DNA of 24,817 nucleotides from Methanolobus sp. UBA32. Lineage in GTDB: Archaea; Halobacteriota; Methanosarcinia; Methanosarcinales; Methanosarcinaceae. Location: assembly GCA_002507205.1 (NCBI GenBank), contig DAZF01000009.1, positions 3,744-28,560 of the forward strand, written 5' to 3'. Below, piece by piece: positions 1 to 6,935 of the stretch (position 1 is its first letter; every line of letters begins with the position of its first letter). The translations under genes and the position numbers were made by a program. The notes under the pieces are model-generated. The model had not been told where the DNA came from and made no database searches. It was given only the letters and a program-made list of their open reading frames with translations.

Positions 1-1334
1 CAACAACCAGCGCTGTGGTCATGGCAGGCGCCCTGCTTGACAAGGCACAGAAACTCATTGAGACTGGTGTCCACCCTACTGTCCTCATTAAAGGTTACAC
101 AATGGCAACCGAGAAGGCCCTGAGTGTTCTCAATGATTATGCCATCACAGTGGATAAAACTGACAGTGATATGCTTGAAAAGATAGCAAACACATCCATC
201 ACAGGAAAAGCATCAGAGATGGCAGGCGATCACCTTGCAAAGATCTGTGTGGATGCTATCTATGCTATCGAATACGAAGGCCAGGTCAACGTTGATGATG
301 ACATTGTCATAGCAAAGGAAGTAGGCGGCAATATCCATGATACTGAGCTCATAAACGGCATAGCTATCAGGAAAGAAGCACTGCACAACGAAATGCCACG
401 CCGCATTGAAAATGCAAAGATTGCTCTTATTGACACTGAAATTTCATTTTCCAAGACAAGTACAAACTCCAAGCTACATGTCGACAGCGCTGAACAGTTA
501 GCGGATTTCAAGGAGCAGGAAAAGGCAAACTTCAGAGTGATGATCCAGAAGATCATTGACACCGGAGCAAACGTAGTATTCTGTTCTAAGAAGATGGATG
601 ATTATGCACTCCACTTCTTCAAGGAAGCAAATATGTATGCTACAAGGCGTGTAAAGGATGAGGACATGGAAGTACTTTCACACTCCACCGGTGCAGCACT
701 TGTAAGGAATATCAATGAAATAACAGCCAATGACCTTGGATATGCTGAACTTGTGGAACAGGAAGATGAGAATGAAGAGAAGACCTACATCAAGGGATTC
801 AAAGATGCAAGGACCATGACCATTCTCATAAAGGGTGGTTCTGAACATGTTACCGATAACATTGAACGTGTTTTTGATGATGCACTGCATGTAGTGAAAG
901 CAGTCTATGAGGATGGAAAGATCGTACCAGGTGGCGGTGCATCCGAGATAGAAGTTGCCCAGGCACTTAGGAACTATGCATCATCTATTGAAGGCCGTGA
1001 ACAACTTGCAATAATTGCATTCGCAGAAGCTATTGAAGAGCTTCCAAAAGTGATTGCCGAGAACTGTGGTTTTGATGTCATTGACACTATTATCAACCTG
1101 CGTGCAAAACACAGCACTGTAAAGAATGCAGGTCTTGATGTTGATACAGGTGATGTTGTAGATATGCTCGAAAGAGGTATCGTAGACCCACTGAGAGTGA
1201 AGACACAGGCTATCAAGTCAGCCTCAGAATCAGCAGTATTGGTTCTGCGTGTTGATGACATGCTTCGTGCAAGAGAACAGTCAATGATGGATGTAGCTCC
1301 TGAGCACAACCCTCACAATTACGATGTGGAATAA
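1..1334 (+). CDS. thsA: Thermosome (group II chaperonin) subunit, 5' end cut by window edge
   Basis: Partial gene: the frame is open from base 3 and codes about 443 residues, against about 540 usual, so roughly 100 N-terminal residues lie outside the window. The first visible residues, TTSAVVMAGALL, match the stretch after the conserved GDGTT loop of the nucleotide site. Later motifs are the apical-domain region, ILIKGGSEHV, and VPGGGASEIEVAQALR in the C-terminal equatorial/ATP-binding part. Thermosomes form cytoplasmic hetero- or homo-oligomeric double rings that fold proteins using ATP. The C-terminus ends in acidic and polar residues and lacks the Gly/Met-rich tail found in many subunits. 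The ATG within the first 30 bases is internal, not the start. Family assignment is firm; which paralogue it is cannot be told. Confidence 0.97.
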   Translation, partial: TTSAVVMAGALLDKAQKLIETGVHPTVLIKGYTMATEKALSVLNDYAITVDKTDSDMLEKIANTSITGKASEMAGDHLAKICVDAIYAIEYEGQVNVDDDIVIAKEVGGNIHDTELINGIAIRKEALHNEMPRRIENAKIALIDTEISFSKTSTNSKLHVDSAEQLADFKEQEKANFRVMIQKIIDTGANVVFCSKKMDDYALHFFKEANMYATRRVKDEDMEVLSHSTGAALVRNINEITANDLGYAELVEQEDENEEKTYIKGFKDARTMTILIKGGSEHVTDNIERVFDDALHVVKAVYEDGKIVPGGGASEIEVAQALRNYASSIEGREQLAIIAFAEAIEELPKVIAENCGFDVIDTIINLRAKHSTVKNAGLDVDTGDVVDMLERGIVDPLRVKTQAIKSASESAVLVLRVDDMLRAREQSMMDVAPEHNPHNYDVE

Positions 1335-1341
1335 ATGATAT

Positions 1342-1375
1342 AAAGAGGGTAAAACCTCTTTTTATTATCACTTTT
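1342..1375 (+). terminator. Hairpin plus T-rich terminator of the thermosome gene
   Basis: AAAGAGG (1342-1348) pairs perfectly with CCTCTTT (1355-1361) across a six-base loop, followed by TTTATTATCACTTTTTT. It begins eight bases after the thermosome stop codon. Archaeal termination relies mainly on the oligo-T tract; the hairpin may stabilise the 3' end. Confidence 0.6.
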
Positions 1376-1471
1376 TTAGCATTCTTTTCTAATTAAGCCA
1401 CCAATAAAGGATGGACTTTGCACATCTTGCTTCACATATTAGCAGGAACAAAAATAAAATTTTAAATAGAT

Positions 1472-1546
1472 ATGATTAATCATGATAGATTAACGTAATG
1501 TATATATACGATGGATATGTAGTGTATCATGATAAATCATGACAGA
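1472..1546 (+). promoter_or_regulatory. AT-rich promoter region with ATGAT-type palindromes
   Basis: A perfect 12-bp palindrome, ATGATTAATCAT (1472-1483), is followed about 45 bases later by a near-palindrome, TCATGATAAATCATGA. A TATA-like tract, TATATATACG, starts at 1501 between them, and a TTTAAATA tract lies at 1461. The arrangement suggests a regulated promoter for the miniprotein frame at 1539. This is inference from pattern only. Confidence 0.35.
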
Positions 1547-1643
1547 ACACTACTACAATAACAATATAGATTTCACAAAATTTGCCACGATGCTGACCAC
1601 ACTTACCGTTGCAATCCTTGCATACTATAACCTTCTCAGCTAG
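1539..1643 (+). CDS. Candidate 34-residue single-span membrane miniprotein
   Basis: ATG at 1539, TAG at 1641-1643. The peptide starts MTEHYYNNNIDFTKF and continues with a hydrophobic C-terminal stretch, MLTTLTVAILAYYNLL, long enough for about one membrane span. A TATA-like tract at 1501-1508 lies at a fitting distance for a short leader. No Shine-Dalgarno (SD) site is visible, so a leaderless or short-leader message is implied. A hairpin follows five bases after the stop. It is too short for standard gene callers, and I recognise no family. The case rests on promoter, frame and terminator together; conservation is unknown. Confidence 0.4.
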   Translation: MTEHYYNNNIDFTKFATMLTTLTVAILAYYNLLS

Positions 1644-1647
1644 TATG

Positions 1648-1672
1648 CCTGATATTAATTTTTATTATCAGG
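1648..1672 (+). terminator. Hairpin after the miniprotein frame
   Basis: CCTGATA (1648-1654) and TATCAGG (1666-1672) are perfect inverted repeats around an 11-base AT-rich loop. It lies between the plus-strand miniprotein and the 3' end of the minus-strand DUF2119-like gene, so it could serve either strand. Downstream on plus is the T-rich sequence CATCTTTTTTCC. Confidence 0.45.
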
Positions 1673-1736
1673 TACAGTGGCATCTTTTTTCCTCCAATCT
1701 TATTTCTATTTTTCAGTACTATCCTCTATAGTTTGT

Positions 1737-2342
1737 TTATAAGATCAGAGTGTCATCATTCGATAAGCCATAAAAATTCCTGTAGTCCTCAATAGCCTTT
1801 TTTGCCTGTTTTGGATATCTTTTGAGCATGCACTTAAGAAAATCCTCTTTGGATACGAATTCCTTCATCTGGTCTATGATCTTCGCAGCATATTGCTTGG
1901 AAAGCGCATTCCCTTTTTGTATCTCAAAGGTCAGGCAGAGGGCATCCGGTGAAAAATACTTCCTGCGAATATATGGTGCAACTGAACCCAGAAGCACGTC
2001 ATGGTCGAGCCTGCTGAATGCCGGCACACCTATACGATCCAGTCGTTCAGGTTCTGTCAGCTTGATGAGATTCTCAGCAGAATAAGAATGAATTTCGATA
2101 TAAATCTCCGGCCTGAGCTCTTCCACTGCATCTATTATCGGGGTGCCGATATCTGTAAAGTAGTTATCATCAAGTGTAGAGATATAGTTTCCCTTGTTCA
2201 CAAGTGGAATAACTGCAAGGGAACCTTTCTGAGGTGCTTCTATGCCCTCAAGTATATCAGACGTATCTTTCCATTCCTCACCATGCAGGCCTGCTACAAA
2301 CAACCTGACAGGTTTTCCTTCCCCGAGTATCCTATATGACAT
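1737..2342 (-). CDS. DUF2119-like protein, possible zinc-carboxypeptidase-fold hydrolase
   Basis: 201 residues, soluble. I place it with the archaeal DUF2119 group from its overall pattern; this is recognition, not a search. AGLHGEEWKD near the start (His20, Glu22/Glu23) resembles the HGxE zinc motif of the M14/AstE-AspA fold. EIHSY (His85) and LTFEIQKG (Glu140) sit where a third zinc ligand and a catalytic Glu would be expected. Its biological substrate is unknown. It lies 14 bases downstream of the S4/FtsJ-like methyltransferase on the same strand, so the two are probably co-transcribed. No strong SD site precedes the ATG. The enzymatic reading is inference from these few residues. Confidence 0.7.
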   Translation of the reverse strand: MSYRILGEGKPVRLFVAGLHGEEWKDTSDILEGIEAPQKGSLAVIPLVNKGNYISTLDDNYFTDIGTPIIDAVEELRPEIYIEIHSYSAENLIKLTEPERLDRIGVPAFSRLDHDVLLGSVAPYIRRKYFSPDALCLTFEIQKGNALSKQYAAKIIDQMKEFVSKEDFLKCMLKRYPKQAKKAIEDYRNFYGLSNDDTLIL

Positions 2343-2356
2343 GCTTATCTTAATTT

Positions 2357-3040
2357 CTAGAGTTGCCGGTTAGAATCATCCGACACAACTTTCTGTGCAA
2401 TGATATATATTTCCTGCTTTTCTGATTCCAGAACCTCAAGGATCGTCAGACCCATAGATTCGACCTTTGCAAGGATAGGTTTTCGATTCTCTTGTTTCTC
2501 GATCTTTATTACCTGAAGCAATTTGCCGTTATCCCGCAGTAATGGCAACACCCTCTCAAGAGCGGACAGAGAATCCAGAGGCTCAAGTGTCATATCGCTG
2601 AGTATTACGTCAACCTGCTCAGGAGACATTTCCTTTAATGGTATCTGGAATACATCACCAAACATGACGGATACATTTTCCTTCTCATGAACTACCTTTC
2701 CAAGTTCGGTCCTGAAATCCCTGCTGTATTCCACACCCATCACAGAAGAAGCGATCTCAGATGCCATCATCAGGAATCCACCTGCGCTTGATCCGAGGTC
2801 AAGTACCCTGTCATTTTCAGCGATGATACCTGTTGCATCCTGTATATTCCTGAGTTTGAAGTAGCCACGGGGCATATCAAGCCCATCTTCAACATCAACT
2901 TCAGCATCTCCACTTACATCTTTGGAAGGCTTTTTGACAATGGTACCGTCAACCTTGACATTACCATTAAGGACGGCTGTCTTTGCCCTTCCCCTTGACT
3001 TAAAATAGCCTATTTCAACAAGGTATGCATCCAGTCTCAT
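2357..3040 (-). CDS. S4-domain FtsJ/TlyA-like RNA 2'-O-methyltransferase
   Basis: 227 residues in two parts. Residues 1-50 form an S4 RNA-binding domain (MRLDAYLVEIGYFKSRGRAK, then NGNVKVDG). Residues 60-218 form a Rossmann methyltransferase with the FtsJ-type SAM motif VLDLGSSAGGF (79-89). A catalytic tetrad K62-D149-K179-E210 can be read from YFKLRN, LSDMT, QVIKIE and KQEIYII, the K-D-K-E pattern of RrmJ/FtsJ and TlyA 2'-O-methyltransferases. S4 plus FtsJ-like is the TlyA architecture, which methylates ribosomal RNA in bacteria; the archaeal target is not known from sequence. It is first gene of a likely two-gene operon with the DUF2119-like gene. An AT-rich divergent promoter shared with the transporter lies at 3041-3090. 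Confidence 0.85.
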   Translation of the reverse strand: MRLDAYLVEIGYFKSRGRAKTAVLNGNVKVDGTIVKKPSKDVSGDAEVDVEDGLDMPRGYFKLRNIQDATGIIAENDRVLDLGSSAGGFLMMASEIASSVMGVEYSRDFRTELGKVVHEKENVSVMFGDVFQIPLKEMSPEQVDVILSDMTLEPLDSLSALERVLPLLRDNGKLLQVIKIEKQENRKPILAKVESMGLTILEVLESEKQEIYIIAQKVVSDDSNRQL

Positions 3041-3061
3041 GATTCAACTAATAAGGAAATG

Positions 3062-3076
3062 TACTATTTATATTAT
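3062..3076. promoter_or_regulatory. Divergent TATA-box region
   Basis: The tract CTATTTATATTATAA is TATA-like on both strands. It sits about 25-35 bases upstream of the minus-strand methyltransferase ATG (3040) and about 65 bases upstream of the preferred transporter ATG (3137). It also overlaps the alternative upstream transporter start at 3059, which argues against that start. Confidence 0.45.
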
Positions 3077-3136
3077 AACTTCCAAACCATATGGAATAGT
3101 TGTGAACATCACGTAAGTCGATTTCAGGATAAATTT

Positions 3137-4036
3137 ATGATAAAAAGATTCACCTCCCTGTTCCCCCTCTGGGCAATCATCTTCTCGATCATAGCCTTCG
3201 CTTATCCTGCTGGCTTTTCTCCTTATAAGGATGCAATTACCCCGCTGCTTGGAGTTGTGATGTTTGGCATGGGAATCACGCTTTCAGCAAATGATTTCCT
3301 GCTCGTGCTCAAAAGACCGGGCGTAATAGCTCTTGGAACTGCAATGCAGTACATATTGATGCCACTTATTGCCTTCATTCTGTCATACATGCTCAACCTT
3401 CCCGTTGAGATCATGGCAGGAATGATACTGTTGGGTTCCTGTCCCGGAGGAACCGCTTCAAACGTCATCTGCTATCTTGCAAAGGGAGATGTAGCCCTTT
3501 CGATCACCCTTACATCGGTTTCCACATTGCTGGCCTTCATCCTGACTCCCGCACTTACATGGCTATATATCGGACAGGCAGTGCCTGTAGAAATCGGCAG
3601 CATGATGCTAAGCATTGTAAAGATAGTTATCGTACCGGTTGCACTTGGAATCATCATAAACACACTTTTCGACGATCATATCGAAAGATTCAGGCACGCA
3701 TTTCCTGCATTGTCCGTAGCTACTATTGTGTTCATCATTGCCATAATCATTGCACTGAACAAGGATAATATCCTCGTTGCCGGAAAACTGGTGATAGTAG
3801 CAGTCATCCTCCACAACGGATTAGGATTTGCCGGAGGATACTTCATTTCAAAAGCACTGGGACTTGATGAAAAGGATGCAAGGACCCTGGCAATCGAAGT
3901 AGGGATGCAGAATTCCGGATTAAGCGTGGCTCTTGCTGTAAAATATTTCTCACCCCTGGCCGCACTGCCGGGTGCATTGTTCAGTATCTGGCACAACATT
4001 TCAGGGTCGTTTTTGGCATATAGGTTTAGTCGGTGA
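3137..4036 (+). CDS. BASS-family (bile acid:sodium symporter-like) transporter
   Basis: 299 residues from ATG 3137, with about nine or ten hydrophobic segments. Typical BASS features are GMGITL in the first third, ILLGSCPGGTASNVICYLAKGDVALSI-type sequence (positions about 95-122), and EVGMQNSGLSVALA near the C-terminus, which match the two discontinuous sodium-binding crossover regions of the ASBT/BASS fold. Bacterial and archaeal members move organic anions with Na+; the substrate here is unknown. The frame extends to an ATG at 3059, but that would add 26 polar residues and overlap the TATA region. The chosen start has AGGA about seven bases upstream and leaves a normal N-terminus, MIKRFTSLFPLW. 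Confidence 0.88.
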   Translation: MIKRFTSLFPLWAIIFSIIAFAYPAGFSPYKDAITPLLGVVMFGMGITLSANDFLLVLKRPGVIALGTAMQYILMPLIAFILSYMLNLPVEIMAGMILLGSCPGGTASNVICYLAKGDVALSITLTSVSTLLAFILTPALTWLYIGQAVPVEIGSMMLSIVKIVIVPVALGIIINTLFDDHIERFRHAFPALSVATIVFIIAIIIALNKDNILVAGKLVIVAVILHNGLGFAGGYFISKALGLDEKDARTLAIEVGMQNSGLSVALAVKYFSPLAALPGALFSIWHNISGSFLAYRFSR

Positions 4037-4075
4037 ATTTTGTTTTTAATCCTCTTTCTTATAATAAAATAAAAT
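4037..4075 (+). terminator. T-rich tract after the BASS transporter
   Basis: TTTTGTTTTTAATCCTCTTTCTT directly follows the stop codon and is typical of archaeal oligo-T termination. No hairpin is seen. Confidence 0.4.
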
Positions 4076-4087
4076 ATGTAAAAAAGT

Positions 4088-4105
4088 ACCGGAAATCAAT
4101 CCGGT
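4088..4105 (-). terminator. Hairpin and T run ending the 32-residue miniprotein gene
   Basis: ACCGGA (4088-4093) and TCCGGT (4100-4105) form a perfect 6-bp stem with a six-base loop. Read on the minus strand, the stem is followed by ACTTTTTTACAT. It lies six bases past the miniprotein stop codon, so stem, T run and gene share polarity. Confidence 0.55.
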
Positions 4106-4110
4106 TATGC

Positions 4111-4209
4111 TTAAATACCGTTAAGTGCATTAATTAAATGTACTAACGAAGTTACAGATATGTAGAGGGTTATTGCTCCAACAATTTCCCTCGTTAACTT
4201 CTTTGTCAT
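4111..4209 (-). CDS. Candidate 32-residue membrane miniprotein with strong SD
   Basis: Minus-strand ATG at 4209, TAA at 4111-4113, 32 residues. The peptide begins MTKKLTREIVGAITLYISV and continues hydrophobic to a short polar end: a basic N-terminus and one membrane span. GGTGGTG (minus strand, 4225-4219) lies nine bases upstream, a good match to the archaeal anti-SD. A TATA-like ATAGTATATAG lies further upstream near 4265-4275 (minus reading), and a hairpin plus T run follows the stop. TATA, SD, frame and terminator are all in register, unusually complete evidence for so small a gene. No family recognised. Confidence 0.6.
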   Translation of the reverse strand: MTKKLTREIVGAITLYISVTSLVHLINALNGI

Positions 4210-4218
4210 GTCCTTTTT

Positions 4219-4225
4219 CACCACC
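4219..4225 (-). promoter_or_regulatory. Ribosome binding site of the 32-residue miniprotein
   Basis: GGTGGTG on the minus strand, nine bases before the ATG at 4209. This site is the main argument that the short frame is translated. Confidence 0.55.
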
Positions 4226-4229
4226 TTTT

Positions 4230-4763
4230 ATGATGATTATTCTCTCTATGTATTTGCAGTTTTTAATTGTTTGGGCTATATACTATCTTGTAGATTACAT
4301 ATTGCCATGAAACAATGTTTTTTTTCTACAACCAGTATGGTATTCGCTTAGATAATTAATCTAATGGAGACTTTTGTATAAAGCCTTAAATACTGAAATA
4401 TTCTGCAAATTATATTACACATATTAAGTCATTTTAATATGATTAATGAGGATAATTTGACCCTGCAATAAGTTCAAACATCACTTTGCAGTGAGTACAT
4501 ATTACCATGATTCAACTTTTAAAATAATACATTTCCTATAAAGAAAGCTTTCAATTTTTTGCATAGGAAGCAATATTGATACCTGCATATTAAGGCTAAA
4601 CATAAAAAGAAAAATAGATAATTACATTTTTAGCAATTGGTTATAAGATAAATAGTTATTTAAATTTTTTTAAAGATGTTGAAGGAAATATATTTATGGG
4701 CTCTACTTTGGCTGCATACTGATCATCCAACAACGACAAAACAGGTTTATAGAATGCAAACTG
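4230..4763. other. AT-rich intergenic region without further recognised genes
   Basis: Beyond the miniprotein promoter I find no convincing frame on either strand, only frames of about ten codons. It holds a weak inverted repeat, CTGCAA/TTGCAG (about 4464-4492), and a TATA-like AAATATATTTATG near 4686-4698 that fits as promoter for the HAD gene. The poly-T and poly-A tracts are consistent with ordinary intergenic DNA. Confidence 0.5.
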
Positions 4764-5459
4764 ATGCTTCCTCCAAATGGTGATGATTTGTTAAAAGCAG
4801 TAATATTCGATATGGATGGTGTGCTCGTGGATTCGATGTCGTATCATGCAGAAGCGGTCCAGCATATCTTTGATGAGATAGGCGTGGAAATGGATAAACA
4901 GGACATCTTCGAGAGAGAAGGTGAAAGGACCGTGGATATCGTTGCATTCCTGCTCGAAAAAGCTACGGGAGATGCATCAAAGTATGACATCCCGAATATT
5001 GTTGAGAGATATATTGCCGAGTTCAACAGGATAGTAGAACTTAAGGTATTTGATGGAATGCAGGAATGCCTGAGCAACCTGAAGCAGAGGTTTGACCTTG
5101 CTGTGGTATCGGGCTCAGACAGGCCGATAGTCTACGACATAGTACAATCCCAATATCCCGGAATATTCAGGGAAATCGTCACTGCTGATGATGTGCAGCG
5201 TGGAAAACCTGATCCGGACCCATATCTAAAAGCTATTGAAATGCTTGGCATCTCCAGCCATGAAGCCATAGTGATAGAGAATGCACCGATGGGGGTGGAG
5301 TCTGCAAAAAAGGCAGGTTTGTGCTGTGTGGCAATACCAACCTACCTTGATCCGAAAAAATTCCATCAGGCAGACATGATCATTGAGAACCACACCCTCC
5401 TGGTAGAGTTCCTGGATGAACTTGAACCATCTTATAATTGTGCACGGTCAAAATTCTAA
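4764..5459 (+). CDS. HAD-superfamily phosphatase, beta-phosphoglucomutase-like
   Basis: 231 residues. HAD motif I is FDMDGVLVDS, with nucleophile Asp16 and acid/base Asp18. A helical cap follows (about 25-95). Motif II is VVSGSDR (Ser116), motif III is RGKPDPDPYLKA (Lys148), and motif IV is IENAPMGVESAKKAG (about 171-185). This is subfamily IA, closest in look to beta-phosphoglucomutase and phosphoglycolate phosphatase-like enzymes; the substrate is unknown. Motif IV reads IEN-AP where many relatives have FEDS, so the metal-binding acidic pair is altered. The start is uncertain: TTG at 4788 would give MLKAVIFD, a more usual family N-terminus, with GGTGATG just upstream. It stands alone and ends convergently with the flavin oxidoreductase. 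Confidence 0.85.
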   Translation: MLPPNGDDLLKAVIFDMDGVLVDSMSYHAEAVQHIFDEIGVEMDKQDIFEREGERTVDIVAFLLEKATGDASKYDIPNIVERYIAEFNRIVELKVFDGMQECLSNLKQRFDLAVVSGSDRPIVYDIVQSQYPGIFREIVTADDVQRGKPDPDPYLKAIEMLGISSHEAIVIENAPMGVESAKKAGLCCVAIPTYLDPKKFHQADMIIENHTLLVEFLDELEPSYNCARSKF

Positions 5460-5464
5460 GAATT

Positions 5465-5619
5465 GGCTCTGTAGAACTCCTGCTAATTCCAACTTTGAAC
5501 TCAGCAATTTTCAATAATTGCACTATTTCAGTAGTTTTCTGAACGATAATGAAAGAACGTGCCGCTTGCCGGCGGATGGTCGCATTGTTCGTTGTTTGTC
5601 AATGATTTTTTGCAGAGCT
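5465..5619. mobile_element. Possible relic of an insertion sequence or MITE
   Basis: GGCTCTGTAGAA (5465-5476) faces an imperfect inverted copy, TTTTGCAGAGCT (about 5608-5619), 155 bp apart between two convergent genes. The ends share the GGCTCTG/CAGAGC core seen at tips of some transposons. A start-less minus-strand frame stays open for about 70 codons across the region (about 5745 to 5528) and ends in a basic stretch containing RPSAGKRHV. No target-site duplication is visible. This is weak evidence; BLAST against related genomes is needed. Confidence 0.2.
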
Positions 5620-5681
5620 ATCAGAAACACAAAAGTGCAAGGGATAATAAGTTTAATTGAGTGGAAGTCATGATTACTAAA

Positions 5682-5716
5682 ACCGTCCCGGAGGGTCCCG
5701 GCGAAGCCGGCACGGT
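5682..5716. ncRNA. GC-rich island with three-way-junction potential
   Basis: In AT-rich surroundings, bases 5682-5716 are almost all G and C and fold completely. ACCGT (5682-5686) pairs with ACGGT (5712-5716). Inside lie two nested hairpins, CCC/GGG with a GGA loop (5687-5695) and CCGGC/GCCGG with a GAA loop (5698-5710). All stems are Watson-Crick, so strand cannot be chosen. A second GC-rich hairpin, CCGC/GCGG, lies at about 5562-5575. It may be a structured RNA, a repeat element or a bidirectional 3'-end signal between convergent genes. Confidence 0.35.
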
Positions 5717-5801
5717 CCGAAAAGGAGATTTTAATAATTTGTTTCCTTCAACTCTTTTTCTACATGCTGTAATTAAAATCCTCGATAGAGCCAGAAATTG
5801 T

Positions 5802-6893
5802 CTAATTTTTAAAATTATGGTTGCACTTTATTCCACTCTCATCGGAACACCGGTTGCATGATACACATTTTGCGACCTCTGTCTCGCCACTTCTGATCTT
5901 TGTCACAAGGTCAGGTTCACAAATGAGAGGTCTGCAAAGCGACACCATGTCTGCATATCCTTCATCAAGCAACTGTTCCATGACAGCCTTTGAGCGTATG
6001 CCGCCTACCAGCATAACAGGCACGTCCACGGCTTCTTTTATCATTCGGGAATAGTCCCTGTAATATGCCTCATCATCAGCTTTGTTTATCGTTGTCCTGA
6101 ACATCTCCTGTCCGGCTTCAACAATACCGCCGCTGACCTCTATGGCACATACTCCGTTTGCAGCAAGTATCTTTGCGATCTCAACGCATTCCGGGGCATC
6201 AAGGACATTCTTCGTGCCCTTCGGGAAACCATCGGTGGCATTCAGCTTGACAAGTATAGGGAAGTCATCCCCGATCATCTCATGTATCCTGTCGATTATG
6301 TCAAGGATAATCTGTGTCCTCTTCTCTGTGGAACCACCCCACCTGTCCTTACGTCTGTTTGTGTAAGGTGAGATAAAGTTACTGAGCAAAAAACCGTGGG
6401 CACAGTGAAGCTGCACACCATCAAAACCTGCTTCCTTTGCCCTTCTTGCAGCGTTGGCAAAGTCCTCTATCGTCTCAAGAACTTCCTCTTCGGTCATTTC
6501 CTCTGGGGTGACACCGTTCCTTTTATTTGTCACAGCAGAAGGAGCAAGCATAATAGGATTCTCAGCACTTAGCATGGTCTGCCTGCCACCGTGTACAATC
6601 TGCATCACGATCTTGCTCCCATGTTCATGGACACGGGAAACCATCTTCCTGTAAGGTTCTATGAATTTATCATCATAGATCCCCTGCTGGAGGTGATCAC
6701 TTTTACCTTTTGGGTTAACGTATGCATACCCTGTGATGATGAGACCAACATCATTGCGTGCAAGCTCTTCATAAAGGTCACCTAACCTGTCAGTCGGCGT
6801 GCCATCAGGCTCTGCCATCCACTCATGGGTGGCTGAGCGTACAAAACGATTTGCAACATCCATATTTCCAAGTCTTATAGGTTCAAACAACAT
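5802..6893 (-). CDS. Old Yellow Enzyme-family NADH:flavin oxidoreductase
   Basis: 363 residues, a single FMN-binding TIM barrel. Family marks include MLFEPIRLGNMDVANRFVRS at the N-terminus, QIVHGGRQ (about 98-105), the active-site run FDGVQLHCAHGFLLSNFISP (about 159-178), NRRKDRWGGS, and the phosphate-binding MLVGGIRS and VSLCRPLICEP near the C-terminus. These enzymes reduce activated C=C bonds with NAD(P)H; the substrate is unknown. The tail carries CVSCNRC and a fourth Cys seven residues later. This recalls the iron-sulfur site of 2,4-dienoyl-CoA reductase relatives, but the spacing (CxxCxxCx7C) differs from the usual CxxCxxxCx11C. The second half of those larger relatives (FAD/NAD domain) is absent. 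No SD precedes the ATG, and a TATA box lies about 28 bases upstream, so the message may be leaderless. Confidence 0.9.
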   Translation of the reverse strand: MLFEPIRLGNMDVANRFVRSATHEWMAEPDGTPTDRLGDLYEELARNDVGLIITGYAYVNPKGKSDHLQQGIYDDKFIEPYRKMVSRVHEHGSKIVMQIVHGGRQTMLSAENPIMLAPSAVTNKRNGVTPEEMTEEEVLETIEDFANAARRAKEAGFDGVQLHCAHGFLLSNFISPYTNRRKDRWGGSTEKRTQIILDIIDRIHEMIGDDFPILVKLNATDGFPKGTKNVLDAPECVEIAKILAANGVCAIEVSGGIVEAGQEMFRTTINKADDEAYYRDYSRMIKEAVDVPVMLVGGIRSKAVMEQLLDEGYADMVSLCRPLICEPDLVTKIRSGETEVAKCVSCNRCSDESGIKCNHNFKN

Positions 6894-6912
6894 GCAGGAA
6901 TAATGATGTCAG

Positions 6913-6923
6913 TGGCTTATATG
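6913..6923 (-). promoter_or_regulatory. TATA box of the flavin oxidoreductase gene
   Basis: The minus strand reads GCATATAAGCC about 25-28 bases before the ATG at 6893, with no SD between, which predicts a leaderless or nearly leaderless transcript. The same ATATAAGCC string occurs at the ccmA promoter. Confidence 0.5.
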
Positions 6924-6935
6924 CTTTTCTTTGGC

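Noticed and set aside
3059..3136. Upstream ATG extending the BASS transporter by 26 residues
   Set aside because: It overlaps the TATA region, lacks an SD, and adds a polar leader absent from the family; ATG 3137 fits better.
3472..3999. Minus-strand frames opposite the BASS transporter, and similar antisense frames elsewhere
   Set aside because: Shadows of real genes with no promoter, SD or recognisable domains.
4464..4492. CTGCAA/TTGCAG inverted repeat as a terminator or RNA
   Set aside because: Only six pairs with a long loop and no T run; expected by chance in AT-rich DNA.
5661..5861. Plus-strand 66-codon frame through the GC-rich island
   Set aside because: It has no SD, overlaps the 3' end of the flavin oxidoreductase, and its sequence follows the structured island and AT-rich DNA without protein-like pattern.
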